Under the pieces are notes generated by a model that saw nothing but the letters and a program-made list of their open reading frames with translations, had not been told where the DNA came from and ran no database searches. A DNA stretch of 64,000 nucleotides from positions 38,954-102,953 of the forward strand of contig JAFGGG010000010.1 in assembly GCA_016930675.1 (NCBI GenBank), read 5' to 3'. The stretch comes from Spirochaetales bacterium. Its GTDB lineage: Bacteria > Spirochaetota > Spirochaetia > SZUA-6 > RPPD01. A program made the translations under genes and the position numbers. Positions 8,961-17,133 of this stretch are shown piece by piece. Within the stretch, counting starts at the first letter, position 1. The number at the start of each line of letters is the position of its first letter.

Positions 8961-9602
8961 TTATTCCCGGATCACGATTTCATCAATCCACGAAACCGTG
9001 TTGTCACTGAAATTATACAGGTCCACCCAGTCGAAAGAGGGGATATCGAAGAAAAAATTGTAGCCGGCTCCTCTTTCAACTCCGTCCAGCCACCAGTCGA
9101 AGGTGGGCGGTGAGTTGTTCCAGTTGATATTCTTCAGCTCGTGGTGATACCAGGTATTGGCCGCGTACGGAACCGCTGCTCCACCGTTTACCATAATAGT
9201 ACTGTCGCTGAAAAAATAAATTCCGACCGCGGGAGTTTCAGCACCCTTTGGGCCGCGGCTTAAGGCGAAAATGCCCGCTTCCATATTCGTTTGATCGGTT
9301 TTGGCGTACCAGCTGACATAGGTAGGCTTCATGGCGTTCAGCGGATGATAGATGCCGTTGTAGTTTCCGGTCCACGCGCCGTTCAGGGTCAATTTGACGG
9401 ATGTGGTGGTGCCGTCGGCGCCGGTGTCGGTGTCCACGGTATAATCACCCGTGCCGTCCACCCAGCCGTCGTCAAGGATAATCCCGTCCTCAAAATCATC
9501 CGTAAATTCATCGGACGAAGAACCTCCGGGCGCGGGGCAGGAAAAAACAAAGGCCGTGAAACAGATAACCAAGATAATTCCGGACAGTTTGAAAAGATGC
9601 AT
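8961..9602 (-). CDS. lipoprotein with concanavalin A/LamG-like domain
   Basis: A 213-residue exported lipoprotein. The ATG at 9602 is preferred because AAAAGGAG lies 6 bp before it; an in-frame ATG 21 bp upstream is not needed. The signal ends in FSC and is followed by a short Ser/Gly/Pro spacer. The rest is an all-beta jelly-roll of the LamG/concanavalin type: DFEDG start, aromatic strands such as TYVSWYAKTD, NTWYHHELKNINW, FDWWLDG and a closing WIDEIVI. Such domains bind glycans. Its position just downstream of the GH12 glucanase suggests a carbohydrate role (inference). Confidence 0.75.
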   Translation of the reverse strand: MHLFKLSGIILVICFTAFVFSCPAPGGSSSDEFTDDFEDGIILDDGWVDGTGDYTVDTDTGADGTTTSVKLTLNGAWTGNYNGIYHPLNAMKPTYVSWYAKTDQTNMEAGIFALSRGPKGAETPAVGIYFFSDSTIMVNGGAAVPYAANTWYHHELKNINWNNSPPTFDWWLDGVERGAGYNFFFDIPSFDWVDLYNFSDNTVSWIDEIVIRE

Positions 9603-9715
9603 TGTGACTCCTTTTATATTCACGATTTACTATATATTTTACCATGTATTTTATAAAAAACCATTTTTGGTGGCGAATAAAATTACTTGTTTCGCTTGCT
9701 TGATGGAAGAGCTTA

Positions 9716-10492
9716 TTAATTCACAGTAACGGTAAAATTGGCAAATTCAGTGCTGCCGCTGCCGGATACAATTTCATTACCTAACTCGATGCTTGAGCAG
9801 TATTCCGTATCCGCGATATGACCATTGGCAACAAGATAATCGAAGAAAAGGTCGATTCTTGTTGTTCCGCTGAACTCCGATGTCTGTTTGACAAAAGCAA
9901 TATACGTCCAATCGGGAAACTCCGTCTTGTAAAAATCATATGCTTCGCCATCGATATTCACCGTTGCTTGATACGTTCCGGCAGGTACCATAACCTCACG
10001 GTCGAGCCAGATCATAAGTTCCCGTGTAATACTCTCGCCGGTCGGAGGATTCGTATCATTCAGCCAGACGTCAAAGGCGAGATTGTAGCTTCCTGAGGCT
10101 GTCTGTGTAATATCATATACTGCGGTGATATCGGTTATCGCTGAAATCTGTACAGGAAGGTCTGCAGTGGTGGAAGCAGCGCTCCACGGTTTGTGTCCGT
10201 AAATGATTTCAGGATACGCCTTGACCCCGCCGGGCGGTTCGGGCCATACCCAATGCCAGCCGACAGGGAAATTATCGATCGGGCTTTCCTTATATATGCA
10301 CTGTTCATAATTGGTGATGTTCTGCTTGCCCCATACATTGTTTTGGATGATATATTCGTCTATAGTTATCTCAGCCCAATCCGCGCAATTGCCCGAATGA
10401 TTATACGTCACACCACTGTCACAGGAAACAACAAATAAGAAAAGCATCCAAAGCAGACCAAGGAGTGACATAACCGTAAGATGTCTTTTCAT
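9716..10492 (-). CDS. GH12 endo-beta-glucanase/xyloglucanase lipoprotein
   Basis: A 258-residue exported glycoside hydrolase family 12 enzyme. GH12 members cut beta-1,4-glucan or xyloglucan by a retaining mechanism. The signal ends in VVSC, indicating lipid anchoring. GH12 signatures occur in order: NNVWG near the start, PEIIYGHKPW, the nucleophile Glu in ELMIWLD, and the acid/base Glu in the C-terminal ELGNEIVSG segment. Length fits a catalytic domain alone. The ribosome site is weak (GAAAG). It pairs logically with the GH3 beta-glucosidase at 49.4 kb. Confidence 0.88.
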   Translation of the reverse strand: MKRHLTVMSLLGLLWMLFLFVVSCDSGVTYNHSGNCADWAEITIDEYIIQNNVWGKQNITNYEQCIYKESPIDNFPVGWHWVWPEPPGGVKAYPEIIYGHKPWSAASTTADLPVQISAITDITAVYDITQTASGSYNLAFDVWLNDTNPPTGESITRELMIWLDREVMVPAGTYQATVNIDGEAYDFYKTEFPDWTYIAFVKQTSEFSGTTRIDLFFDYLVANGHIADTEYCSSIELGNEIVSGSGSTEFANFTVTVN

Positions 10493-10586
10493 CTTTCTTC
10501 AGGTGTAAACCTTTCCCCCTTACCTTTCAGGATATGGATATTTATGCGGGCAGATGGCCGCGAAGAGTGTTCGCCGAGCCACATAC

Positions 10587-10985
10587 TCACTTCATCCCTC
10601 TCTGTAGTGCATCGGTAATGGCAATCAGATAGGCTTTGCTGGTTATGGAAGCGCCTGAAACCGCGTCGAAATCCGGCGCCTGTTTGTCGATAACGTTCCC
10701 ATTAATCCTGGCAATCAGTTGCCCGTTTAAATTCGACATCATTTTATCGACTATGGTCACACTTTTGATTTTATGGTCCTGTATCATAACCTTTACCTTC
10801 ATGGCCCAGCGGCTGATGGTACATGCTCCTTCATATTCGCCGTCATCGATGCTGTTTAAATCGATATCCGGTATATCGAATTCTTTGACATCGTTCATTC
10901 CGATAGTCCCTACGATAAAAAGTATTAATCCAAGAAAGACAATGGATCCCAAGGTTATTAAAATTATTCTCAACGGTTTAGGCAT
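10587..10985 (-). CDS. FMN-binding domain protein, membrane anchored
   Basis: A 132-residue protein with one N-terminal hydrophobic helix (about residues 5-27) and a single FMN-binding domain. The domain begins GEYEGACTISRWAMKVKV and ends with SGASITSKAYLIAITDAL. The SGAS motif occupies the place of the SGAT motif that can carry covalent FMN in Rnf/Nqr-type proteins. A good ribosome site (GGAGGAAGG) precedes the ATG. It probably acts outside the membrane in electron transfer; the partner is unknown. Confidence 0.85.
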   Translation of the reverse strand: MPKPLRIILITLGSIVFLGLILFIVGTIGMNDVKEFDIPDIDLNSIDDGEYEGACTISRWAMKVKVMIQDHKIKSVTIVDKMMSNLNGQLIARINGNVIDKQAPDFDAVSGASITSKAYLIAITDALQRGMK

Positions 10986-11004
10986 ACATCCTTCCTCCTG
11001 TTTT

Positions 11005-12165
11005 TTATTTTAAAGGAAAACCGATCCGCCGTCCAACCATATAATGCGGAATACCGCTGGTATTTTGTTCATGCCCCCAGCTTGGACTGTGCCCGTAGAT
11101 CAGCCAGCCTTCCGTGCTGCTTCCTTCATCCTAGATAATATTGGCCATCCAGGAAAAAGATTCACCCAATAATGGAATAGCAAAATCTTCAATCAGTCTT
11201 TGGGGTTCAGACCAATTTATACCATTGTCTGAAAACGCAATATACATGCCGCTTTTTTCCAGACCCTTGCTTTCCGTAAATTCCCTCCAGAAACTGATAT
11301 TAAAAATCATGATGTACATATCAAGCTCTTTTGAGTACACCGGGTGGGGAAAGAGGCTTTCTCCGTCATTCCCCAATTGCCGTCCGTTTATTACAACGGT
11401 GTCTCTGCCCCCCAAACCGGGCTCGCTGAATTTCCCTTTATAGTATTTATACCAGCTGCCGGGCAGCGGCGGTCCCTGTGTCAGATCGGCGCGGGCCATA
11501 CAGATTTGCACCCCCCGTCCGTCGATCCGTGAATGATCGGAATAATAGAGATACAGGTAGTTTCCTCTTTTTTCCATTACCACTCCCGGTTCACCGGCGC
11601 CCTTGTCCTGCTGGCCTTTATAAGCGTTCCATTGTTTTGGTTTGACACTGGTTATTACCTGTCCCAGTTTTTTCCATGTCAAACCGTCATCCTCCGATAC
11701 GGCCGCGCCCACACTGCCGTAATAACCGGGAATTCCGCCCGGCATGGATCCCATGTTCTCCTGATCTTCCGCATGGTAAAACGCGTAAAGCTTTCCGTCA
11801 CTGTATCTATGGCATCCGCTAATACCGGCGTATCCATTGTCGAAAGAGCCTTTGCCGCCGGGGGCCAAAACCTCCTTGGCGGATGTAATCTTATGCAGTT
11901 CGCTGCCTTCCAGCAAATAAGTGGAAATAGCCGCTGTGACAAGCATCCTGAACGTGGGTTTTCGTCTTACCAGAATGACCGCTTCGTCGGGGAAATAACG
12001 CAAGCCCAGTACTCCGTTTTCCATAAGTGTTGTCGGATCGGACAGGGTAACCTCGACGGATTTTCCCCTGCCGGCGGACGTGACTATGGTCTTACCGGTC
12101 GGGAGTTCCGTATGCCTGCAGGCAAAGAGAAAAAAAACCAGTATAATGATGACAGGCAGTTTCAT
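11005..12165 (-). pseudogene. beta-propeller glycosidase-like lipoprotein interrupted by an in-frame TAG
   Basis: From the ATG at 12165 (ribosome site GAAGAGGGG) the frame runs 344 codons to a TAG at 11131-11133, then stays open for 41 more codons to a TAA at 11005-11007. The lipoprotein signal ends in LFAC. The body resembles five-bladed beta-propeller glycosidases and sialidases, with Asp-box-like SEDDGLTW and SDNGINW and an acidic GAGEPG core. The post-TAG segment (EGWLIYGHSPSWGHEQN, then HYMVGRRIGF) is aromatic, glycine-rich and looks like the natural last blade. I infer a nonsense mutation or readthrough. TAG ends several other genes here, so reassignment is unlikely. The upstream 344 residues could still be made as a truncated protein. 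Confidence 0.7.
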
Positions 12166-12177
12166 GATCCCCTCTTC

Positions 12178-13086
12178 TCAAGAAAGCGAATTGCTGAAAT
12201 TATCCGCGAACTCCACGTATGCCTGATATTCGGGCAGTTCTTCCAAAGCTTTCATCAGACCGATATCGAAGTTTTTCTTTTCAGATTCGTACCATTTGTA
12301 ATCGTCCACGAATTTAGCGAACTTTTTATTGGTAAAATCTAAAAAGTCATTATCCCGCTGTTCACTGTTCTTTATTTTTTTACTTAATGCTTTATACACT
12401 TTTGTAAAAAGCTCCAGCCATAAAATCTTGGCCCGGGCCATAAAGATATGTTTTTCCATACCGCCCAGAATAAACCATTGAATGATAATCCATTTCTGAA
12501 AGAGATCGTTCCTGTTCTTTATAATATCTTTTTTACTCTCTTGCTCTAACGTATCCTTATTCACTTTAATGAAATTGTCCTGCAGCCTTTTATTCACTTT
12601 TTTAAGGGACACCAGCTGTTCCTGTTCGCTTGCGTTTTCTCGCGATACGGCCAGATCCATGATCGGGGATGTTTTTTCCAGCGGACCTTCTTTGAAAACA
12701 ATAGATTTCTCGCAGACAATATCCTGGAACAGCCGGCCTGCTTTAACGTGCAATGTTTCCGGTACGTCTATACGCATGCCGATACTCGTGTATTTGATAT
12801 CCCTTTTGTTGTTAACGAGGGGGCCGACGGCGATTATCGAACCGGACATGGTAATGGCGATACAACCGTTCTTATTGTCTTTGGGCATGTTGTCGGCTTT
12901 TTTGAAATTCTCGTGTTCCACCATTTTATAAAACAGTGCTCTTTTCAAAAGCCAGGCTTCGCTGAGTTTCTTCATGGTCTGTTGGTTGTCGGCGAGCTTG
13001 GACTCCTTAATAAGTCCGGCCAGGTGCTTGCTCACCTTTGGGGGAATATGCTTTTTTAAATCTTCATAATTTGTAAAACTTTCCAT
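12178..13086 (-). CDS. unknown charged cytoplasmic protein
   Basis: I do not recognise this 302-residue protein. It has no signal peptide. It is Lys/Glu-rich and mostly helical. A beta-rich middle part (about 74-135: CIAITMSGSIIAVGPLV, YTSIGMRIDVPETLHV) is followed by a coiled-coil-like stretch (about 155-200). The C-terminal third is helical. A strong ribosome site (AAGGTGGAGGTG) precedes the ATG. It is transcribed away from a Ser/Thr kinase gene, and the 160-bp shared intergenic region holds a GC hairpin. Whether it is a kinase target is open. Confidence 0.7.
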   Translation of the reverse strand: MESFTNYEDLKKHIPPKVSKHLAGLIKESKLADNQQTMKKLSEAWLLKRALFYKMVEHENFKKADNMPKDNKNGCIAITMSGSIIAVGPLVNNKRDIKYTSIGMRIDVPETLHVKAGRLFQDIVCEKSIVFKEGPLEKTSPIMDLAVSRENASEQEQLVSLKKVNKRLQDNFIKVNKDTLEQESKKDIIKNRNDLFQKWIIIQWFILGGMEKHIFMARAKILWLELFTKVYKALSKKIKNSEQRDNDFLDFTNKKFAKFVDDYKWYESEKKNFDIGLMKALEELPEYQAYVEFADNFSNSLS

Positions 13087-13149
13087 AATGACACCTCCAC
13101 CTTAAATAATAGTTAAAACAGGCGTTATTACAATAATATTCTTATATAT

Positions 13150-13176
13150 AAAAAAACCGCCGCCTCTGCGGGCGGT
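13150..13176 (-). terminator. GC hairpin with minus-strand T-run in the leader of the 302-residue gene
   Basis: Stem ACCGCC/GGCGGT at 13156-13161 and 13171-13176, followed on the minus strand by a run of seven T. It resembles an intrinsic terminator pointing left, but no leftward gene lies upstream of it. It could be a leader attenuator or one copy of the small palindrome family seen also near 16.3, 29.3, 40.4 and 49.1 kb. Confidence 0.45.
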
Positions 13177-13205
13177 ATATGCTTGTAATTAGTTTCAGGG
13201 TTCGC

Positions 13206-13234
13206 TTGACAACACAGAGGGGCTGAAATAGAAT
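13206..13234 (+). promoter_or_regulatory. consensus sigma70 promoter of the Ser/Thr kinase gene
   Basis: TTGACA (13206-13211), a 17-bp spacer and TAGAAT (13229-13234). The ATG is at 13246, so the predicted mRNA leader is about 5 bases and contains no ribosome site. Confidence 0.75.
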
Positions 13235-13245
13235 TAAAAACTGCT

Positions 13246-14133
13246 ATGGCACAAAAAAAAATCGGCAGCTATTTTGTCATCCAATCAATGGAACGGGGAG
13301 GCACGGCAAAAATATATTTGGCCGGGCAAAGCGGGCAAGAACAGAAGTACATACTTAAAGAATTGATAATCACCAACAGCAAAGAAATCAGGCAGCGCTT
13401 TGAGCGCGAAGCACAGCTTATGCGTAAGTTTAATCATCCCAATATCGTAAAGGTGTATGATTATTTTAAAGCGGGCTCCCATTATTACATAGCTATGGAG
13501 TTTGTAGACGGTATGTCTTTGGATAAGCTGATCAGGGAAAAAACAGTAATTTCGCCTCTGCCGGGTATTTTAATCCTGCACCAGGTGTGCCTGGGCCTGC
13601 AGTACGCGCACGGCAAGGGAGTAGTTCATAGGGATATCAAACCGGCTAATGTGCTTATCGCGAAAAACGGCAGCATCAAACTCACCGATTTTGGGATTGC
13701 CACTCCGGATGCCGAGGATCAAAGCGAGCGCCTTACGGAAACAGGATTCTATTTCGGTACTCCCGTTTATATCTCCCCCGAACAGCTGGAGAGCACTAAG
13801 CATGTGGATGAGCGCTCCGATATTTATTCAATGGGCGTTATGCTTTACGAGATGATGACCGGCGAGAGACCCTTCGAATCAGATTTTTCAAGTGAAACCA
13901 TCACCAACATTTACGACGGCAAATATGTAAAACCGCAAAAGCACAACCCGCATCTTCCCGCTAAAATCAGATCCATTATTATAAAGGCCATGAGCTCCGC
14001 CAAAAAAAACCGCTACGCGAACGTACAAGAGCTGCTCAAGGTTTTGGAACCGTTTATGAAACAGTATCAGGAACAAAAAGCCATCACAGGGCAGATAAAA
14101 GACTATCTGTCAGGCACATCAGACGCGTATTAG
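13246..14133 (+). CDS. soluble Ser/Thr protein kinase (Hanks type)
   Basis: A 295-residue eukaryotic-like protein kinase without a membrane segment. The ATP loop (MERGGTAKIYLA), the lysine in YILKELI, the catalytic loop HRDIKPANV, DFG, and the activation segment ending GTPVYISPEQ are all present, so it should be active. The C-terminal 30 residues form a short helical tail with no PASTA or sensor domain. Transcription from the promoter above would give an almost leaderless message. The next gene, 100 bp downstream, encodes an OmpA-domain membrane protein whose cytoplasmic part has Thr/Ser-rich segments and could be a substrate (inference). Confidence 0.95.
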   Translation: MAQKKIGSYFVIQSMERGGTAKIYLAGQSGQEQKYILKELIITNSKEIRQRFEREAQLMRKFNHPNIVKVYDYFKAGSHYYIAMEFVDGMSLDKLIREKTVISPLPGILILHQVCLGLQYAHGKGVVHRDIKPANVLIAKNGSIKLTDFGIATPDAEDQSERLTETGFYFGTPVYISPEQLESTKHVDERSDIYSMGVMLYEMMTGERPFESDFSSETITNIYDGKYVKPQKHNPHLPAKIRSIIIKAMSSAKKNRYANVQELLKVLEPFMKQYQEQKAITGQIKDYLSGTSDAY

Positions 14134-14233
14134 ATAACCAAAAAAAAAATAATGTACGCTTGCACGAGCATGTAAGGTGGAGTATGCTTTAGATACATTG
14201 TTTACTGTACATTAAAAAAATAAGGAGTTAAAC

Positions 14234-15145
14234 ATGCCGGCAAATCCAAAGGATGACAGAAATTTCATCTCACACGAAAAACATGAGCTTGATTATTTAT
14301 TAAATAAATGGGATAAGGCCGCAAACAAAAGCAACAGGGAAATCCTAACCGACGAGCTTAAAAAATACAAAGCCGACAAGGACTGGGCGCCGCACAACCG
14401 GGAGCGCTTTTACGAGTATGTGGAAGCCAAGGGTATCAAAACCCTTTTAGCGGACAAACAAGCGCAAGCCTCCCCGCCTACAGTTTTGCTGGACAGTTCC
14501 GAGGAAGAGGATTCTTACACGGTTATTAAAAAGCGGGCAGCCCCGCCGCGCAAAAAGAAAAAGGGAGCGCTTATTCCCTTGCTTTTGATTTTGGCCGGTA
14601 TACTCGTAATAAGTGTGCTGGTTTTCTTTTTGTTTTTATACAAGCCGGGAGACTCCGCACGGATGACTGAACGTACGCCCGACAGTACCGAAACTGAGAG
14701 CCAAGCGGCGGTTGCAGACCAAGCGGAGGTGGAAAACACTGCAGCAGATGTGGAACAGGACGAAGAAGCTGCTGCTGTGCTGGGGCAGTTTAGAAAGATC
14801 GTATCAGACAATACACCGCTGCTTTTTGTGGGAGATCAGGCGGTCCTGCTGCCGGGGCAGGAAGTAAAATTGGATACCATAGTTAAAGGTATGGCGGACC
14901 TTGAGAGATTGGATCTCACTCTTTCGGGACATACCGCGGACACGGGGGTTCCTTCCCATGAAATGGAACTCAGCAAAGAAAGGGCCATGACTGTTAAGAG
15001 TTATCTTGAGCAGACTTCAGACGGAACGGAACTCAAGATTAACATAATCGGCAAAGGAGCCTCAGAACCGGTTGTCAAAGATGTGCCCGTTGCGGAGCAG
15101 CAGCCCAACAGAAGGGTGGAGATTACCGTCAACAGCGCGGAATAA
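14234..15145 (+). CDS. single-pass membrane protein with periplasmic OmpA-like domain
   Basis: A 303-residue protein. The N-terminal 110 residues are cytoplasmic and include a charged helical part and a SSEEEDSYTV segment just before a KKRAAPPRKKKK stop-transfer cluster. One transmembrane helix spans about 114-134. A Thr/Glu/Ala-rich linker leads to an OmpA-like peptidoglycan-binding domain (about 190-303) with LTLSGHTAD, ELSKERAMTVKSYL and the terminal NRRVEI. Layout is like MotB and other cell-wall anchors. The ribosome site AAGGAG precedes the ATG. The kinase gene upstream suggests a kinase/wall-sensor pair. No MotA-like gene is present. Confidence 0.85.
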   Translation: MPANPKDDRNFISHEKHELDYLLNKWDKAANKSNREILTDELKKYKADKDWAPHNRERFYEYVEAKGIKTLLADKQAQASPPTVLLDSSEEEDSYTVIKKRAAPPRKKKKGALIPLLLILAGILVISVLVFFLFLYKPGDSARMTERTPDSTETESQAAVADQAEVENTAADVEQDEEAAAVLGQFRKIVSDNTPLLFVGDQAVLLPGQEVKLDTIVKGMADLERLDLTLSGHTADTGVPSHEMELSKERAMTVKSYLEQTSDGTELKINIIGKGASEPVVKDVPVAEQQPNRRVEITVNSAE

Positions 15146-15147
15146 TA

Positions 15148-16260
15148 TTACACGCGCGGAACACAGATTATACCTGCTCCGTTCAGACGTGGAAAATCCT
15201 TCCCCGCGCAGACATAACAAAGCGTCTTTCCGTTTTTTTCTACCGCTCTGCTCTGCATTACCCCCTCCCCGCATTTTTCACACGGCACACTTTCGAATAT
15301 GGGGGCGCAAGCAGGCAGTGTGGGTTTGACTTCTTGGCAGGAAAATACTTTTTCAAAAGGATATTCAAGCACATGAAAGGAGACTTCCCGGGACAGTTTT
15401 TTGAATTCATTCAGTCCCGTTTCACCGCCCTGACGGTGTGTAATAACCTTATCGAATAAAGATTGAAAATCAGGATGGTCCGTGTTTACCAGGTTCCAGT
15501 AACCGGGTTTTACCGCGATTCTGAAGCCTTTTCCGCCGCGCACGGCGAAGGTTGCCGCTGTTTTCCCCAGGTCATGAAAAATAAGCGTATTATTACCGAA
15601 CGTGCATCCGGATACAACCTGAATGCCGTCGGCGAAACAGTTGTTTGTTTCCGTAATGACGATGAAATTTTCAGCGATTCCGTCGGAACTCCAATTCGCA
15701 AGCTCCCTCATGCCCCGAACGGCGGCGTACACGCCGAGCGCCAAACCCGGACAGAAATGGCCGTGAAGCTCCCCCGCTTTGGCAAGGCAGCTGGAGAGTT
15801 CTCCCCCTTTGCTCATTCTGATTATATCGTTTCGCGGATTATCCGAAATCCAATCTTGGTTTACTTTTTCAACTTCTTCATAGTCGAATACCGGCGTAAA
15901 CGGCTTGATGTCATATACCGGCGTGCCGTCTACGGCATCCAGACCGCGGACACGTAGAATGTTGTTCTCCAGTTTTAACAGGCGGACGGTGGAAAGCCCC
16001 AGCCCTGACGGCCTTCTGGGGCTTCTGGAAGCGAACACTCCCTTTATTTCTCCATTATAAACCGGGCCCTTGAGCGAGTAATCACCGGAAAGGTGAAAGC
16101 CGAATATCACCTGGATATATCGGGATTCATCCAGGCGGTAGAGTCCGTCAAGATATTCGGGATCAACTTCTATGGTGCTTTCATGTTTTCTCATCTCGAA
16201 GGGGTCTTCCTGTTTTTTAAAACCGCTGCTTACGGTTCCAATCCGTACCAGGCGTATCAT
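15148..16260 (-). CDS. TrmO (TsaA)-FmdE fusion protein with zinc ribbon
   Basis: A 370-residue fusion. Residues 1-135 match the TrmO/TsaA fold, whose known members methylate t6A37 of tRNA: VFASRSPRRPSGLGLSTVRLL and LDAVDGTPVYDIKPF are diagnostic. Residues 160-300 match FmdE (GHFCPGLALGVYAA, then ETNNCFADGIQVVSGCTFGN), a metal-binding domain first named from a formylmethanofuran dehydrogenase operon. The last 50 residues form a zinc-ribbon-like CxxC...CxxC (CEKCGEGVMQ, CYVC). It lies downstream of a FecBCD-type importer in the same direction, a pairing that suggests metal or cofactor handling (inference). A GGAGG ribosome site precedes the ATG. Confidence 0.88.
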   Translation of the reverse strand: MIRLVRIGTVSSGFKKQEDPFEMRKHESTIEVDPEYLDGLYRLDESRYIQVIFGFHLSGDYSLKGPVYNGEIKGVFASRSPRRPSGLGLSTVRLLKLENNILRVRGLDAVDGTPVYDIKPFTPVFDYEEVEKVNQDWISDNPRNDIIRMSKGGELSSCLAKAGELHGHFCPGLALGVYAAVRGMRELANWSSDGIAENFIVITETNNCFADGIQVVSGCTFGNNTLIFHDLGKTAATFAVRGGKGFRIAVKPGYWNLVNTDHPDFQSLFDKVITHRQGGETGLNEFKKLSREVSFHVLEYPFEKVFSCQEVKPTLPACAPIFESVPCEKCGEGVMQSRAVEKNGKTLCYVCAGKDFPRLNGAGIICVPRV

Positions 16261-16290
16261 CTTTTTCCTCCGTATTAAGTTATGTTTCCG

Positions 16291-16320
16291 AAAAAGCCAC
16301 CACCTATAGTGGTGGTATGT
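16291..16320 (-). terminator. terminator-like hairpin between the ABC operon and the TrmO-FmdE gene
   Basis: CCACCAC (16297-16303) pairs with GTGGTGG (16309-16315) around a 5-base loop. On the minus strand it is followed by CTTTTT. It lies 30 bp before the TrmO-FmdE start and about 60 bp after the importer ATPase gene, so it may end the importer operon or attenuate the next gene. Confidence 0.55.
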
Positions 16321-16374
16321 TGATTGATGCTCAAATCCGTTCGGCGCTTTTCAACAAATCACGTGTTTTTACGT

Positions 16375-17133
16375 TCAATACTTGGCCGGAATGACCACCG
16401 GATATTCTTCTGTATAATGAATCGACACATCGATGCCGTATACCTCCTGTATCAGCTTTTCAGTGATATCGTTTTTTGTGCAGACCGCGAAAATGACATT
16501 ATCCTTTAAAAAGATGAACCTGTCCGCGTAATGAATGGCCATATTCAGATCGTGGACACTCATGATAACCGAAACATCATGTCCTGTGGCGATTTCCTTT
16601 ATCAGCGCGAGTATTTCTATCTGGTTTTTCAGGTCAAGGCTGGTCGTGGGTTCGTCAAGAAGCAGCAGCTTGGGTTCCTGAACCAGCGCCCTGGCGATAC
16701 AGACCTTTTGCAGCTCGCCGCCGGAAAGCTCGTCGATATATCTCAAACTCAGATCGTTTAAGTTCAGTCTTTGCAAAATGGCGCTTACCGTCAGCATATC
16801 CTTTTGCGATATTCTGAAACCCATGTGCGGCTGCCGTCCCAGTAATACCGCGTCGAAAACAGTCTGCCGCGCCGTATCGTTGCGTTGGGCTACATAGCCC
16901 ATTTTTTGGGCGATGGCCCTGCCTCCCAGAGTGTTTAAATCTTCTTCATCTATAAATATGCTTCCGCTGCGTATTTTTAAAATTCTGTTAATGCATTTTA
17001 ACAATGTCGTCTTTCCCACACCATTGGGCCCCAACAGCGCAATAATCTCATTACTTTTAAGAGTAAAGGAGATACCGTTAAGAATATTCCTCGACGCGTA
17101 ATTGAACTCCACTTTTTCCAGCCTTAAAATCAT
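16375..17133 (-). CDS. FecCD-type importer ATP-binding protein
   Basis: A 252-residue ABC ATPase of the iron/siderophore/cobalamin (FecE/BtuD) class. Walker A GPNGVGKTT, Q-loop YVAQRN, signature LSGGELQKVCIARAL, Walker B LLLLDEPTTSLD and the H-loop in SVHDLNMA are all intact. Its start overlaps the permease stop by 4 bp (ATGA), typical of translational coupling. It drives uptake by the adjacent permease. Confidence 0.95.
   Translation of the reverse strand: MILRLEKVEFNYASRNILNGISFTLKSNEIIALLGPNGVGKTTLLKCINRILKIRSGSIFIDEEDLNTLGGRAIAQKMGYVAQRNDTARQTVFDAVLLGRQPHMGFRISQKDMLTVSAILQRLNLNDLSLRYIDELSGGELQKVCIARALVQEPKLLLLDEPTTSLDLKNQIEILALIKEIATGHDVSVIMSVHDLNMAIHYADRFIFLKDNVIFAVCTKNDITEKLIQEVYGIDVSIHYTEEYPVVIPAKY

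Noticed and set aside
11131..11133. TAG as a pyrrolysine codon or reassigned sense codon
   Set aside because: TAG clearly ends other intact genes here (kinase, lipoprotein, sigma factor, importer binding protein), no pyl genes are present, and the second in-frame TAG is in the decayed fic gene.
11533..12342. Long open frame on the plus strand (269 codons)
   Set aside because: It lies opposite the propeller lipoprotein gene, has no ribosome site and shows no protein-like pattern.
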